Positions 42,412 through 53,375 of a stretch of 64,000 nucleotides of DNA are shown in pieces. Source of the DNA: Chrysophaeum taylorii (Eukaryota > Sar > Pelagophyceae > Pelagomonadales > Pelagomonadaceae); NCBI GenBank assembly GCA_029834535.1, contig JAQMWT010000342.1, positions 47,064 to 111,063 of the forward strand, given 5' to 3'. The notes under the pieces were generated by a model that did no database searches, was not told where the DNA came from, and saw nothing but the letters and a program-made list of their open reading frames with translations. The first letter of the stretch is position 1. Every line of letters begins with the position of its first letter. The position numbers and the translations under genes were made by a program.

Positions 42412-43027
42412 GTGAACCAACACGCAGATACGAGTGTGGATTCGCCGCCTATCTATTATCAATCTGGCAGACGAAACAAGATGCCGCTGCAAAATACTAT
42501 TGATCACACGACTGAGGTGAAAGTGCGAATACTTTCTATGAACCTGAGCTATTATCCAACTGATCGTCACAATCTCCATTTTCAATTCTGGCCCAATGCA
42601 GCAGCTTTTTGCCACGAATCTATCGAGAATCAGCCTCTCGACCGTTCAAAAGTCAAAGTCCACACGAACGACGTGGCTCAGCTAACTACGCGATGTCGAC
42701 AACCTTTTTTCGTGCAAATATTTTTGTCGTTGGTGCGATTCTTTCCGTTGCCAAGTGGGGACGCGTAACTAGACAGAGTTGTCAAGAATGTAGTATATTA
42801 CCGAATCAAACGTGTACCGGAGGATGTACCACGAAACAACGACATCGAGGAAATAGAATGTTCGAATTAGATTCGATGAACGAGGGATTCGCATGGTTGT
42901 TCTTTCTGTTGTTTTCGTTCTTCGTTCATCTTTGGGATCCTCGTTCCCTACAAATACCGCCCAAATTTTGGGTTTCGTGGGTGAACCCTGATCCAAATAA
43001 ACGCGCTTCCAAGACTCACGACGCTTA
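42412..43027 (+). other. Unresolved region, possible exons
   Basis: Plus-strand blocks of coding-like composition, including a hydrophobic segment (AWLFFLLFSFFVHLW) near 42890-42935 and a Cys-rich part (SCQECSILPNQTCTGGC) near 42780. No family recognised. Confidence 0.3.
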
Positions 43028-43319
43028 GACTTATAGATCTACATTATAAGATCTAATCGACCAACCCGCCTTCAAAATTAAACTTAAACGGGTTAAAATT
43101 ACCAAAATTTTGCGCCCTATTTCTCATCGTTGCCAGTTGCGGTAGAGAGGACGGTGCCTTGCGATCGGTTTGTCCTCTCGGTGCTCAGACTGCTTCGAGC
43201 TCGACGGTTTCGAACAAAAACGCCGGTCTTCCGCCACTCTTGCCGCCCGCATTCAACATGCGCCTCGACATACAAGACCGCGCGCCGCTACCGTAGCAAG
43301 AGGCCGACGCAGGTTCCCG

Positions 43320-45030
43320 TTGATGGTACTGTCGTCGCTGTTGTCGCCACGTCGGATGATAATCATACCGCCGAGCAGCAGCAGCAGCAGACTGGTGACC
43401 GAAATCACCGCGCGGCGAAGTATTTTTGCGCAGGACTCTTTTTGCATCGGACGAGAGACTGGCCAAATCCTTCCGAACCCGGGTGACAATGCTCGTCAAC
43501 AACCTCCGCAGCACGGAGGGGGCCAGCCCCCAGATGTTACCGCCGACGATGGCGAACTGAGAGACATTCGACAAGGCACTTTTTTTGACGAATCATCACG
43601 AAAGAGCACTCGTCGATGGCGAGGTCATCGGGTCCACCGAGACCCGCGTGGAGGGTCGACGCCGAACACCTCCGAAATAAGCCTTCGAGACAAACGTATA
43701 CGACAAGGTACGTGCACCAGCTCATGAAACTACCCGCGCTCAGACGCTCGCGCTCGCGGCAGCAGCTCGAACAGTGGAGCACCGAGCCCGAAGTGGTGCG
43801 CGTCCGCACCGGGTGAGTCTTGGTTGCTCTCGCGGTATTCAACGCTCGCGGATGATGATTGTCTCGCGTAGCGCAGGCGCGACCGCGACGACGCTCGAGG
43901 ATGTCGGACACCATATTCTAAAAACTCGACTTCCGTGTCACGCCCTCACGTCGATCGCGTTGATTATCGTCTTACAACTCTCGCAGCGTCTCATATCGGT
44001 AGTTGCGCCAATATTGCTTCCCACTCTTCCGGGTCCAGCGGCGAGTCGAATGCTCCATCGACTCCATAAGAAGCCTCAAGCCCCGGTCGTGATACAACGG
44101 CGTCTCGTGGGACGGTGCAAGCTCCACCATACCGGGACTGTTTCGCGAAAGGCGCGAGCGCGGGCCGATCGTCGAGGTGTTGATCTACAAAAAAAATTGT
44201 CCTTCAAAACAACGACGACGACAACAACTTGAATATTCTCGAGATGATGCTTTTTTGGTGGTCGTCGTTGTTGTTGTTGTCGTCGGTTTATTGCTTCTTT
44301 TTGGCCCCAACTTTTTCGAAATTCACATAATAGCTTCGCTCTCGCGCGGATTTCATCCCGAACGATCCGAGCGTTCGAGGCCGCGCAGATCCTCGTCGCG
44401 ATCCTCGAGGTCTGCGAAAAATCAGGTGGATAGAAAGGTGGAAGTGGTGTACGCGTTCGCTGGATCGGTTCGACGACCGTACGCCCAAGCTCGAGCTTGG
44501 ACTCATAAATTCGGGGGGAATGGTCACCTTCAAAAAAAAAAAAACCGGCCGCCTTCGGCGACGACAGCCCCAAAGTGAAGTCGCCCGATTTTATTTTATC
44601 AAATCGACCCGCGCCGGCGTCCCGCCTTTCGCTGCAACGATTCGCCTTTGACGCATATCCTTGTCGCTTGCTCCGGTTTGTTGCTGATCTCGTCGCGTTG
44701 CCAAAATCTCTGTCGTTCTTCCAATTTTACCGTTGTTACCTCGACGACGAGATCGACACTCTTGTGATTTACATTCTCCCGGAGACATGCATTTCAACAA
44801 CGTTCCGCAATCGTTGCGAACTTTTTCAGGAGTTTAAACAACGTAACGTCATCATCTGCCGTTTTATTTCTAGCTTTTGTGTTTTCGGCTCATTATTCCA
44901 GCAGGAAGCACGAGAAGCAGCAGCAATTGAATTATAAGCCGCGGGCGAAGTCCGGCGCGATTGGAGGAAAAAGAAGCGCATCAATTGGAAAGTCGGGCTC
45001 CTCCAAAAAAGAAGAAATCTCGAGGCAAAA
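43320..45030 (+). pseudogene. Paralogous block 1 (related to 51720-54757)
   Basis: Shares a long series of near-identical segments, in the same order, with the block at 51.7-54.7 kb: the start around tggtactgtcgtcg, the segment encoding LEQWSTEPEV before a donor GTGAGT, gcgcgggccgatcgtcgagg, the intron-like (gtt)n stretch, and ttccagcaggaagcacgaga near the end. Frames are badly broken here. It lacks a readable Myb segment. Likely an older, decayed duplicate. Confidence 0.6.
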
Positions 45031-45289
45031 AATAACACCGCGAAGAAGCCCGCCCGCCCGCCCGCCCGTCGTCTCGAAGAAGAAGAAGAAGAAGTTATCG
45101 TATGATGTCTCGCGGTGTCTATACGTACGAAAAGGCACTCGTCATCCTCGCAGAGTCTCAAGTTGCAAGATCTCGAAGGAGGCAAAGGACGAGCTCTAGT
45201 TCAAAAACTTGGCGGCCAGGCGTGTTTCCCGAGTCGTCGACGTAATATCGCGAAGCGTGGATTAATTAAACCGGAAGGACGTCAATTGA

Positions 45290-47470
45290 CCGCCTACAAC
45301 AAAACGGCGCCGGCGACTCTATGAGATAGCCGGGGTCGCACCGCCGGTGCCTCAGCCTTAGCCAACGTCAAGGCACGCTCTGCTGCGATGGACAAAAAAA
45401 ATCGATCGACACTCTTGGTTCCTTGAGGTATTACTTCGTCACACCTCCACGGTAACCCCCTCATGGTCAACGACCCGCCGCTGACACTAACCACGGGGGG
45501 ATCGACCCCCTCGTCTTTGGTGGCGTCCGCACCCACGCGGAGCAGTACCTCGACCAGGTCATCATCATAAAATTGGACAAACGCAACGCCTTCTTCAAGG
45601 AGCTTAAGCGTCGGACCGCCGTCGTGGACAAAGTCGCGCCGCGCCAACACTAAGCTTCGAGCGCCTTCGGCCACTTCGTGTTCGAGCAATTACGGCCGGC
45701 ATCCTGGGTGGCGGCACTTCATGGCCCCACCAAAATCGCTCGCGCCCCCTTCGACTCTCAAGAAGGCGGCCAGCAAGGCGACCCCACCAACCCACCGGCC
45801 TATTGCCCGGCAACGAACGACGACGCCGCGCGGGCCGTCGACGCCAGCTTACGCTCGCGTGCCGGCTACGCACGATTTTCGGCATTGGACGCCGGCGTCA
45901 TCTCAGGTTCCCCTCGTGAGGTTGTGTCGACGCCCTCCCGCAGTACGCCCATGACATCCAAGCTAGTGGCGAGGACCTCCTCCTCGACGCGCGCGTAGCG
46001 TTCTCTCCGACGCTTGGCCTTCTTTTTGATCACTCGGATGTCCAACGCGACGTCCAACAGGACGGCACCCGCACTCTTGGTGGTGGTATTAATCCCCGTT
46101 GTCGCCGACAATCTACGGTGTGCCCCCCGGATACGCCGGAGATGCCTACGCTACCTGACGATCAGGTTATAGCTACGCGATGACCACCGTTCGCACCAAG
46201 CTCCGGAACGAACGAACGAACGTCTCTCTCCACTGCATGTACTAATCTTTGGGTCGCTACTGCATCGCCCCGCGCATGGACTATACCTCGCGCAGCACTG
46301 CTATCCCACCAATGCCTCGAGCGCCGCTTCGACAATGCCGTCCTCAACTTCGTGACCGCAGCACTTGGCGCTGACCCGCGTCAGGTTTTTGACTCCACCA
46401 CCGACATGGTCCTCCAACCGCCTCCGGCTTCCTGCTCGGAGGAATGGGGGTGGCGGCATTCGCTCCTGCGTCGACGACCTCAGCCCCGCCGCCGCCGCCG
46501 CCTTTGTTGTTGACACGACGGCCCAAGCCCTTCCACACCTCGTCGACCTTGGCGATCCTACGGAGCCGTCGAGGTCCCTGGCTACCTCACCCGCCACCTC
46601 TTTTCGCGCAGGTAACGACGAGTTTGCACCGTTGGCACCACCTCCTCGCATCCGGTTGCCGCCGCCTGGGGCGATGAGCACTCGAGAGACTGCGCGGGAC
46701 GGACGGACGGACGGACTTCGGGCTGATCTCCGTACCACGCTGGCTTCCCACGGCGGCGCTGGTTCCGACGACCCCGCCAACGTTCATCTCGTCGACGGTC
46801 CTCTCTCCCACCACCACGAATTCGTCTCCATGGGCGTCCTCGTCGACCCCACCATCTCGACACCCGTGCTCTAACTCCAGCGTGCTCTAACCTCCCAGCT
46901 CGGGCCACTGCACTCCAGCGACTTGCGGCCACCCTTCCTATCACCGATGCTCTTCGAGTAGCGGCGTCCTCGCTTCTCGACGACCATTTTCATCATCATC
47001 ATCGTGGCCCAGCTCCGCCCTTCAAATCCCCAACCGCTGCTGGGCTGAGACGTGTGCCCAATACTTTGGGGGCTAACAACCCCTCTCTCTCCAGCTTGTT
47101 CGGGCCGAAGGTTTGCACTCGCATATTCTGGGCACTGATTTCGTTCTCGACGCTCGCGGCAAGGTGCTTCTCGCGCAGGCCCCAACCTTGTCAACCGCGG
47201 AGGAGCGCGGACCACCACCTGGCACGACAGCCTGCTCGAGTGCGTCCTCTGCATCGTCAAAGAGGCCGGCATCCCAGCCCTGTAAAACCGAGGTTTTCGG
47301 CATCTTTGCTGACGTCGTCGCCCCTACCATCCGCGCGCGCCTCTACGGCCGGTACCGATACCGAGGAGGCAATCTCGCCCGACGCCAAGTCGTCGTCCCA
47401 GACATCCTCCTCACCCTGCTCGACAACAATGAGCAACTCTACGACATCAAAACCCGAGTCACATGCACGG
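45290..47470 (+). pseudogene. LINE-type reverse transcriptase with C-terminal nuclease-like domain
   Basis: Frame-broken plus-strand element. RT block A is IIKLDKRNAFFKEL near 45570 (K.D..NAF), block B is SQEGGQQGDP near 45755. Downstream come thumb-like sequence near 46300-46460 (FDNAVLNFVTAALGAD) and, after more breaks, the C-terminal domain at about 47110-47460: FGIFADVVAPTIR, LYGRYR, then VVPDIL ... LYDIKT. PD followed by DxK at this spacing fits a PD-(D/E)XK restriction-like nuclease, as found in early-branching LINEs. The same domain is at 62175-61801. Confidence 0.6.
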
Positions 47471-47503
47471 GGTTCGTTCGTTCGTTCGTTCGTTCGTTCG
47501 TTC
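47471..47503 (+). repeat. (TTCG)n microsatellite
   Basis: About eight copies of ttcg just after the nuclease-like domain. Confidence 0.9.
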
Positions 47504-48177
47504 TATACCGCTCGGGTGGTGTCGTGTAAAGTCGAGACTGCCCGGGCTGAAAATTTAGTGATTCTAGTGGTTGCAACCTCGTGCCTTACACGACGACTAT
47601 GTTAACAACTGGGAAGAGTTTTTTTTGAGGGTTATTTTGGTGGTTTGATCGTCGTCGTCGTCTTTGAAAAAGTTTTTTTTTTCATCGATTTGGATGATCT
47701 CAGACTTGAAGAACTTCTTGAGGATCCATGCGTGGCCGTATTTGATTCTTCGAGCACACTTCTCAAATTAATTCCCTGTTCGTGCGCAGGGTCGCGAGCA
47801 TATGTCCAGCTCCTCGTCGCTCAGGAGGGTGGTGCAACACCCCTCGGTCCTAACGACGTTGGCAGCTAAGATGATGCGCTCGCAGAAGCTCTCAGCAGGC
47901 AGGCAGGCAGCACGCCGATATTGATTGATTGATTGATTGTTTACCCTTCGAACCTCGTGCCGTGACGTCTGGAAGGAGGCTAGTTACCTTCGATACCCCG
48001 CGCGTAGAGAGCTTGCCGACGTCGAGCATCATCATCCTAGGCAGGTCCAAGAGCACAGGGATTGTTGAGACTCGGGAGAAATTTTGCCTCTCCGAAATAT
48101 TTTCTCGATTTTCTCGAAAAAAAATTGCAACCCTTACCCTGATCGAATATCGCGCGGGACATCCACCCTCTCATCTC
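47504..48177. other. Upstream region of the DHHC gene
   Basis: No separate gene recognised. The DHHC reading frame is open from 47929 but this 5' part (to 48177) looks less protein-like and may be leader or intron. Tetranucleotide gatt repeats sit at about 47920-47938. Confidence 0.4.
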
Positions 48178-48810
48178 ATGCCTTCGCGCGAAAAACTGGA
48201 TGTCGAGGAGCCCGGAAGGGAGGAGGACGGCGAGTTCGCGACCGGGAACCGGAGCGACGAGCCCACGGACCTCTGCGACCCGAATCTAGGGCGAGCGATG
48301 TGCTGTTTTCCATCCGTTGGGAACATGACGGTCATTTTGTGGCGGCGGGGGTCGCCGGTGTTTGTGGTAGGCCCCTATTGGACGATGCTCGTCTGCGTGA
48401 CCTTACCTCTCGCCGTCGTGGGGCCTCTGTTTGTCGCGATCTTCTGGTGCGCCCGGCTCCACATCGCAGTTCAAGTCACTTACGGAATGCTCGTCGCCGC
48501 GTTAGCTCTCGCTCTCGCGTCGACGGCTTTTAGAGACCCGGGATTATTGCGGCGCCACTCGGCCGCCCCCGCCTCGACATGGACCTGGAACGACCAGGCG
48601 AGGAGCTTCAAACCGCCGGGTGCGAGATACTGTCCGTGGTGTGACGCAATTTTTGAGAATTTTGATCATACGTGTCCGTGGGTTGGGACGGCCGTTGCCA
48701 AACGGAACCTCCGCTCCTTCAAGCTCTTCGTCGCGCTCCTCCAGCTCCTCGCCTACTACACTGCGGCGGTCTTCGTTCTCGGCGCCCTCCACGTCGCCGA
48801 CCGCAACTAA
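48178..48810 (+). CDS. DHHC-family palmitoyltransferase-like protein with DHTC core
   Basis: From the ATG at 48178 the protein has an acidic N-terminus, two hydrophobic segments (about residues 57-80 and 85-112), the cysteine-rich domain, and a third hydrophobic segment near the C-terminus; the reading stops at 48810. The domain reads RYCPWCDAIFENFDHTCPWV then RNLRSFKLF. Canonical proteins have DHHC; here it is DHTC, and the second Cys pair of the zinc sites and the NC of WVxNC are missing. S-acyltransferases attach palmitate to membrane proteins. Only the cysteine of the core remains, so activity is uncertain. Expected fourth membrane span is absent, so a 3' exon is probably missing from this ORF. 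Confidence 0.7.
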   Translation: MPSREKLDVEEPGREEDGEFATGNRSDEPTDLCDPNLGRAMCCFPSVGNMTVILWRRGSPVFVVGPYWTMLVCVTLPLAVVGPLFVAIFWCARLHIAVQVTYGMLVAALALALASTAFRDPGLLRRHSAAPASTWTWNDQARSFKPPGARYCPWCDAIFENFDHTCPWVGTAVAKRNLRSFKLFVALLQLLAYYTAAVFVLGALHVADRN

Positions 48811-49076
48811 TAATCATAACAACAACATATTCTATTCTTTTCGAAGAAAATAACCGACTTCGACGATGCAGTAAGTGGAGATACCAGCTCTCCCCGACTC
48901 TCTTTTTTTTGGGGGGGTGCACCGACTGATGTGTCGTTTTCGAAGGAAGGGAGGTCCCAACAACTCCGAGAACAATGATGTCTTTGACCGACTAATCATT
49001 TTCATCGACTCGGTGCCGCCGCCGAACCAGTAGTGGCGGTCGCAGGGTCGACGATCCGACGGTCGCCTTGCCTCGC

Positions 49077-49108
<32 letters not shown>

Positions 49109-49630
49109 AACATTCCCCGCCAAGTCGGGGTGACAGCTTGACGATGGCCTCGGGCTTGTCCTCGCAACCACTTGCAATGATTGACTCGACGCAACTTGAG
49201 GAGAACATGCGCCGCACGCGGTAGCCGCAGTGCCCGTCGCCCACCGCGTGCTACGATCCTAAACCAAGGGGGCGGTTCCGAAGCCGCGACGTCGTTCCGA
49301 AGCCTGTAGTGAGTGCGACGACGCCAAGAGGTCGCCCGTTCGCACCGAACAGAGCGTCGCGTCGGCTTCCGCAGGACGGAGGACAATTCCTTGGGGCCAA
49401 GAGCGACCGGACCTCGCCCGGGATTTATCGCCGAAGAAGGCGCCGAGTCCACACAAATTGCTTGCTTGGAATTTTCACATCAGTCACGTCTAGGTGGTCA
49501 CAACTACAATCGGGTCGGTACTTCTGACACGAGTTTTTACCGAATCCCCTTTAGCAACGGCTAGCTATAGCTATCAACAGGCCTTCGTTCCAAAACCTCG
49601 CATCTATTGCGGCAACGAATTCAGCAATAA
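48811..49630. other. Intergenic or intronic region with (CAA)n
   Basis: No gene recognised. A (CAA)n microsatellite lies at about 49076-49109. Several short ORFs on both strands have no features. Confidence 0.5.
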
Positions 49631-49632
49631 TA

Positions 49633-50366
49633 ATGAATAATACTTTGAGGATGATGTATGCGACGTCACGCATGCTTGGCGATGTTGTCGTTGTTTTCGT
49701 GCTTCGCCAACTCGGCTGGGCTGTATCTCAAAAAAAGTGCCGAGGCTCCCGCGACGCGTATTCTCGCGTGAGCCGCGGGTCTACTGTTTACGCCGCGGGT
49801 CTGTTGTTACACCGTGTCCCGGGCTCCAGCGCGTCCCGCCACCATCGTCTGATTTCGCTCTCCGCGTCGTCGCGACACCTTTCGCCCTTCTGCTGCTGCT
49901 GTGTTCGCATCGATCCACAACCACTCGTGCCTCGGGCGATCGCGCTCGTCGACGACACCCTCGGCCTGATCGCGATCGCCGTGGTCGAGGCCATGCACTC
50001 AACCAAGCTCCACGGCGACTACGAGATCCTGTACGTCCACGCCTTCGTCGCGCGCGCGGACTTGAGGAAGCGGCTCTCAAGAAGCTCGGCGAGAATAATT
50101 TCGGCGTCGAATTCATTCGATGTGTCTATTTTACGTCCGACTATCAACCGTCTACGCGCTTGCTTGGCTCAACATCGTCAACCCCCCTTTTTCTTTCTTT
50201 CTTTCTTTCGGGCGCGCGTTTCATCGCGGCGCTGCTCGATCTCGCGGCCTTCTACTCGTTCCATAGCATGATCTTCGCCGCGACGCGAGATAAGGAGCGT
50301 GCCACGATCTGGATCGCGAACGAACGAGGCCGCGCATTTCAACGAAAAAAAAGTTTGTCTCTCTGA
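49633..50366 (+). CDS. Hypothetical membrane-associated protein, probably multi-exon
   Basis: Coding-like stretches in two frames: VPRAIALVDDTLGLIAIAVV to ILYVHAFVARADL (49930-50062) and LEEAALKKLGENNFGVEFIR (50062-50120), then ARFIAALLDLAAFYSFHSMI (50215-50275) ending at 50366. The hydrophobic helices suggest membrane contact. No family recognised. Confidence 0.35.
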
Positions 50367-50377
50367 TCGTTCTCCAG

Positions 50378-50402
50378 GGAGAGGTCTGAAGTTAGTTAGT
50401 TA
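50378..50402 (+). mobile_element. Extremely 5'-truncated SINE copy with 9-bp TSD
   Basis: Only ggagaggtctgaag plus (TTAG)n remains, flanked by perfect 9-bp repeats GTTCTCCAG (50369-50377, 50403-50411). This is direct evidence of a dead-on-arrival insertion by the same mechanism as the full-length copies. Confidence 0.75.
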
Positions 50403-50489
50403 GTTCTCCAGAACTCGTACAACTTTTCCGCCGGGTCCTCCAAACCCCTCCGCGTCCTAGAATCGATCGCGTCTGTTCAATCATCACCC

Positions 50490-51710
50490 GTTGTTACCTC
50501 GCAGGAAAACCAATCTCCGATCATCTTTGCCGCCGACGACTCGACGACGCCGCCGATGGGCTACTCTATTAAGACCACGCTGCGAGCCAAAAACTGGACC
50601 GAGCTCTCTGCGCGCGCCTCCTCCGAATCTTCCAAAGCTTCGACGACAGTTCCGGAGATTCGTGCGTATCCGCCGTGACCGCGCAGCTCGCCCGTTACAC
50701 ATCAGGGGCCCTGCGCGACAAGTTCCCGATCCACCACAATTTCGAGGCCGCGCGTCGAGGACGTTATGAAGTCGGTCGTCGAGGCCGCGTCGTCGACTCG
50801 TGAGGCCGCGCGCGCGCTGCTGCCGCCAAGAAACGTGCCAACGAAGGCGTCAGCCAAACCGACCCGTCTCGCGCGAACCCGGCCCTAACGCCCAAGTACG
50901 ACCCGAACGCCCCCGCGGCGTCTTCGTCTACGTCGTCGACGGACGCCGCGCGCGCCTGCTCACCGAGGTACGGTCACACTCTTTCGTTTCGCACAAAAGA
51001 TCGATCGATCGATCTCCCCGCAGCTACAAATGCGTGAGCACTCGTCGATCTTTCTTCTGCGACTTTCTGTTTTGTTTTTCTTGTGCATAGTTGCGCGGCT
51101 CCAAGAGATGGGCTTTGTCGTCGTCGAGAAAACCATCACCCGCGAGGAGTGCTACGTCGGCCCCGACGGCATCGCCTATCCTTCTGTTGTCGAAGCCGCT
51201 ACCGTCGTCGGCGCACCGCAGACCGTCTTCGGGCTCTTCATCGTCCTCGCCCACTACACTTTGATGCCGCGCGCGCGAACGAGCTCGAGCTGTTACCACT
51301 TGCTCGCGAGCAACAGCAGATCCGTTCGACCATCAGAAGCGCGATCGTCCGTGCCTCCGCCGGACAGACCAACGACTCGAGGAATCTTTTGTGTCTCATA
51401 GATTCCCAGCGTCAGGTCCTTGTCGTTTTCGCATTTACTCTCCAATCCCAACGTAGGCATCATCTGCGGCGAGCCGCCCCCGAGGGCGGGCGGGCGGGAA
51501 AGGCGAGTTCTTCGCGTCCTCGGCGTACCTCGTCGAGACGTATACGAACGCCCCCGGCCGCGGATTGTGCTCGAACGGCGCCCACATCTCCTGCCTCAAC
51601 TACTACACGCGGTTCAATTTGATTCCGGGGATGCGACCGGGCGGTCGGCGCCATGTTCTGCTCCGTACTTTGTCAAGTCCGCGGCCTTTGCTTGAAGATT
51701 TGGAGATCGT
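50490..51710 (+). CDS. Hypothetical multi-exon gene
   Basis: Protein-like blocks: ARLLRIFQSFDDSSGDSCVS then VTAQLARYTSGALRDKFPIH (50610-50740), VEDVMKSVVEAASSTREAAR (50755-50815), then a likely donor GTACGG at 50969 and acceptor at 51091, EMGFVVVEKTITREECYVGP to VLAHYTLM (51107-51263), and SSAYLVETYTNAPGRGLCSN then ISCLNYYTRFNLIPGMR (51510-51640). The frames do not join cleanly. Family unknown. Confidence 0.4.
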
Positions 51711-51719
51711 CCACCACCG

Positions 51720-53375
51720 TTGGTACTGTCGTCGTCGCCATGTCGGATGATGATGAGGAGGAGGCCGCCCGAGCCGCAGCAGCAACAAAGGGTGAAGTCG
51801 CCGCGCAGAACCGCCACGAGTCGAACGCCGGCGAACCAGTTGCGTTGGACGCACGCTCCGAGAGCATCGAGATGGACCAGTTCCTTCCGGACCCAGCAGA
51901 GGACGCTCTTGCGAACACTTGTCAACAAACTCCACGACAGACACGGGCCGGCCACGTTGGAACTAAATGTTGGTACTGCCGCCGTCGAGTCGCTCGACGC
52001 ACAACGTACGCGCGACCAGCTCCCAGCGCACCCCGAGTTGGCCGAGCGACTTCACGGCGTCGACGACGTCCACGCAGCTCGCGAAGATCGACGAATCGCA
52101 AACGAGCCGCCGATGGGCTACGAACGTCCTCGCGCGGCGATGGCAGACGTAGAAGACCTTCCCGACAGACAACTCGGAATTTTGAGCACGACGACGACGA
52201 CGGCAAAGACTCTGACGCCGAAAAAGACGAGGACGAGGAGTACGTCGACAACAAGGAAGAAGAAAAAGAGAAAGTGACTAGGCGCGCTCGTACCTGGGTA
52301 CGCTGGACTTCGAATGAGCACGAGACTCTCGTTGTTGCCGTCCAAAAATACGACGCAAAGAACTGGAAATTGGTGGTGCAGCAACAACTGCGAATCAGAG
52401 TAGCCATCACTACAACAGAACCTACAAAGCCGAATACGTATCGCAGCCCGAGGCAGACCTCGAGGCACGGTACGACGAGAGGCTTTGCAGATCGTTAAGT
52501 GCGACGCGTGGAATCACGTTTACGATCTCGAAGGAGGGACGTGGGAACTTCCGTCCGGTATCGACTCCGACGTGCCGATTCACCAACTCGGTCTCGAGGA
52601 CTTCCCTCGATGCCAATTTTGCCTTCGAAGCGGAAGAGCTGACGCGCAACGAGTCGGAGGAGGAGACGATGGTGGACTACGTACGAGATCGTGTCATTGG
52701 ACGTCGGCGAGAGTTCGACATGTACGAGACATACGTTGGAGCCCAGCAAGCTTTCGAGGACGCCGTCGTCGAAGCAGTGCTCGCGATGCACCGTCTCTGC
52801 CGCCCCGACGGCTCGTACCGCTCGGACGACGACTTCGAACCAACGCATGGTGGTCAAGAGGAGAAGGACCACTCGTCGACACTCTCTCCGGAGTCCGTGG
52901 ACAAGGTCATCCGCATCAATCAAACTACGGGCGACGTCCACCGAGATCCGCGAACGGGTTTCCGACGTACGCGAACAACGCGAGCGCGACTCGTCATCAT
53001 CATCATCATCGATGGTCAGCGCGGAGAAGCATTCATCCTCCGAAACACTCGAAGACCTCGTCCCGAACCAGCTCGTCGTCTGGCGCCGGTGGGTCGACAC
53101 CGAACACCTCCGGAAGAAAGAAGCCTTCGAGAAAAGATCCTGCTGGAAATCGCGTCAAGGTCTAACCAAAGAGTCCGCCTCCATTTTTGTACTCGAGCTC
53201 TCCTTCGTAAAACCACCAGCAGGCCGCGTGGGCTCGCGCTCAGACGCTCACGCTTGCGGCGGCGCGGCATCAGCTCGAACAACAACAGTGGAGCATCGAG
53301 CCCGAAGTTGCGAGCGTCCTCGAGCTCACGGCACCTGGCGAGTCTTGGTTGCTCTCAGCATTTGAGGTGTTCAAC
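51720..53375 (+). CDS. Myb/SANT-like protein, frame-broken (paralogous block 2)
   Basis: Begins with an acidic segment (MSDDDEEEAARAAAATKGEV at 51740), then LNVGTAAVESLDAQRTRDQL in another frame, an Asp/Glu-rich stretch, and WVRWTSNEHETLVVAVQKYD then AKNWKLV at about 52300-52385, matching the first half of a Myb/SANT helix-turn-helix (W..E...L..AV.KY...NW). Downstream come QQAFEDAVVEAVLAMHRLC (52745-52800) and LEQQQWSIEPEVASVLEL, ending near 53385. At least three frame changes. A DNA- or chromatin-binding role is inferred from the Myb-like part only. Confidence 0.5.

Noticed and set aside
45294-45689. Antisense ORF of 131 residues as a gene
   Set aside because: The plus strand here carries reverse transcriptase blocks A and B, so the antisense ORF is a shadow.
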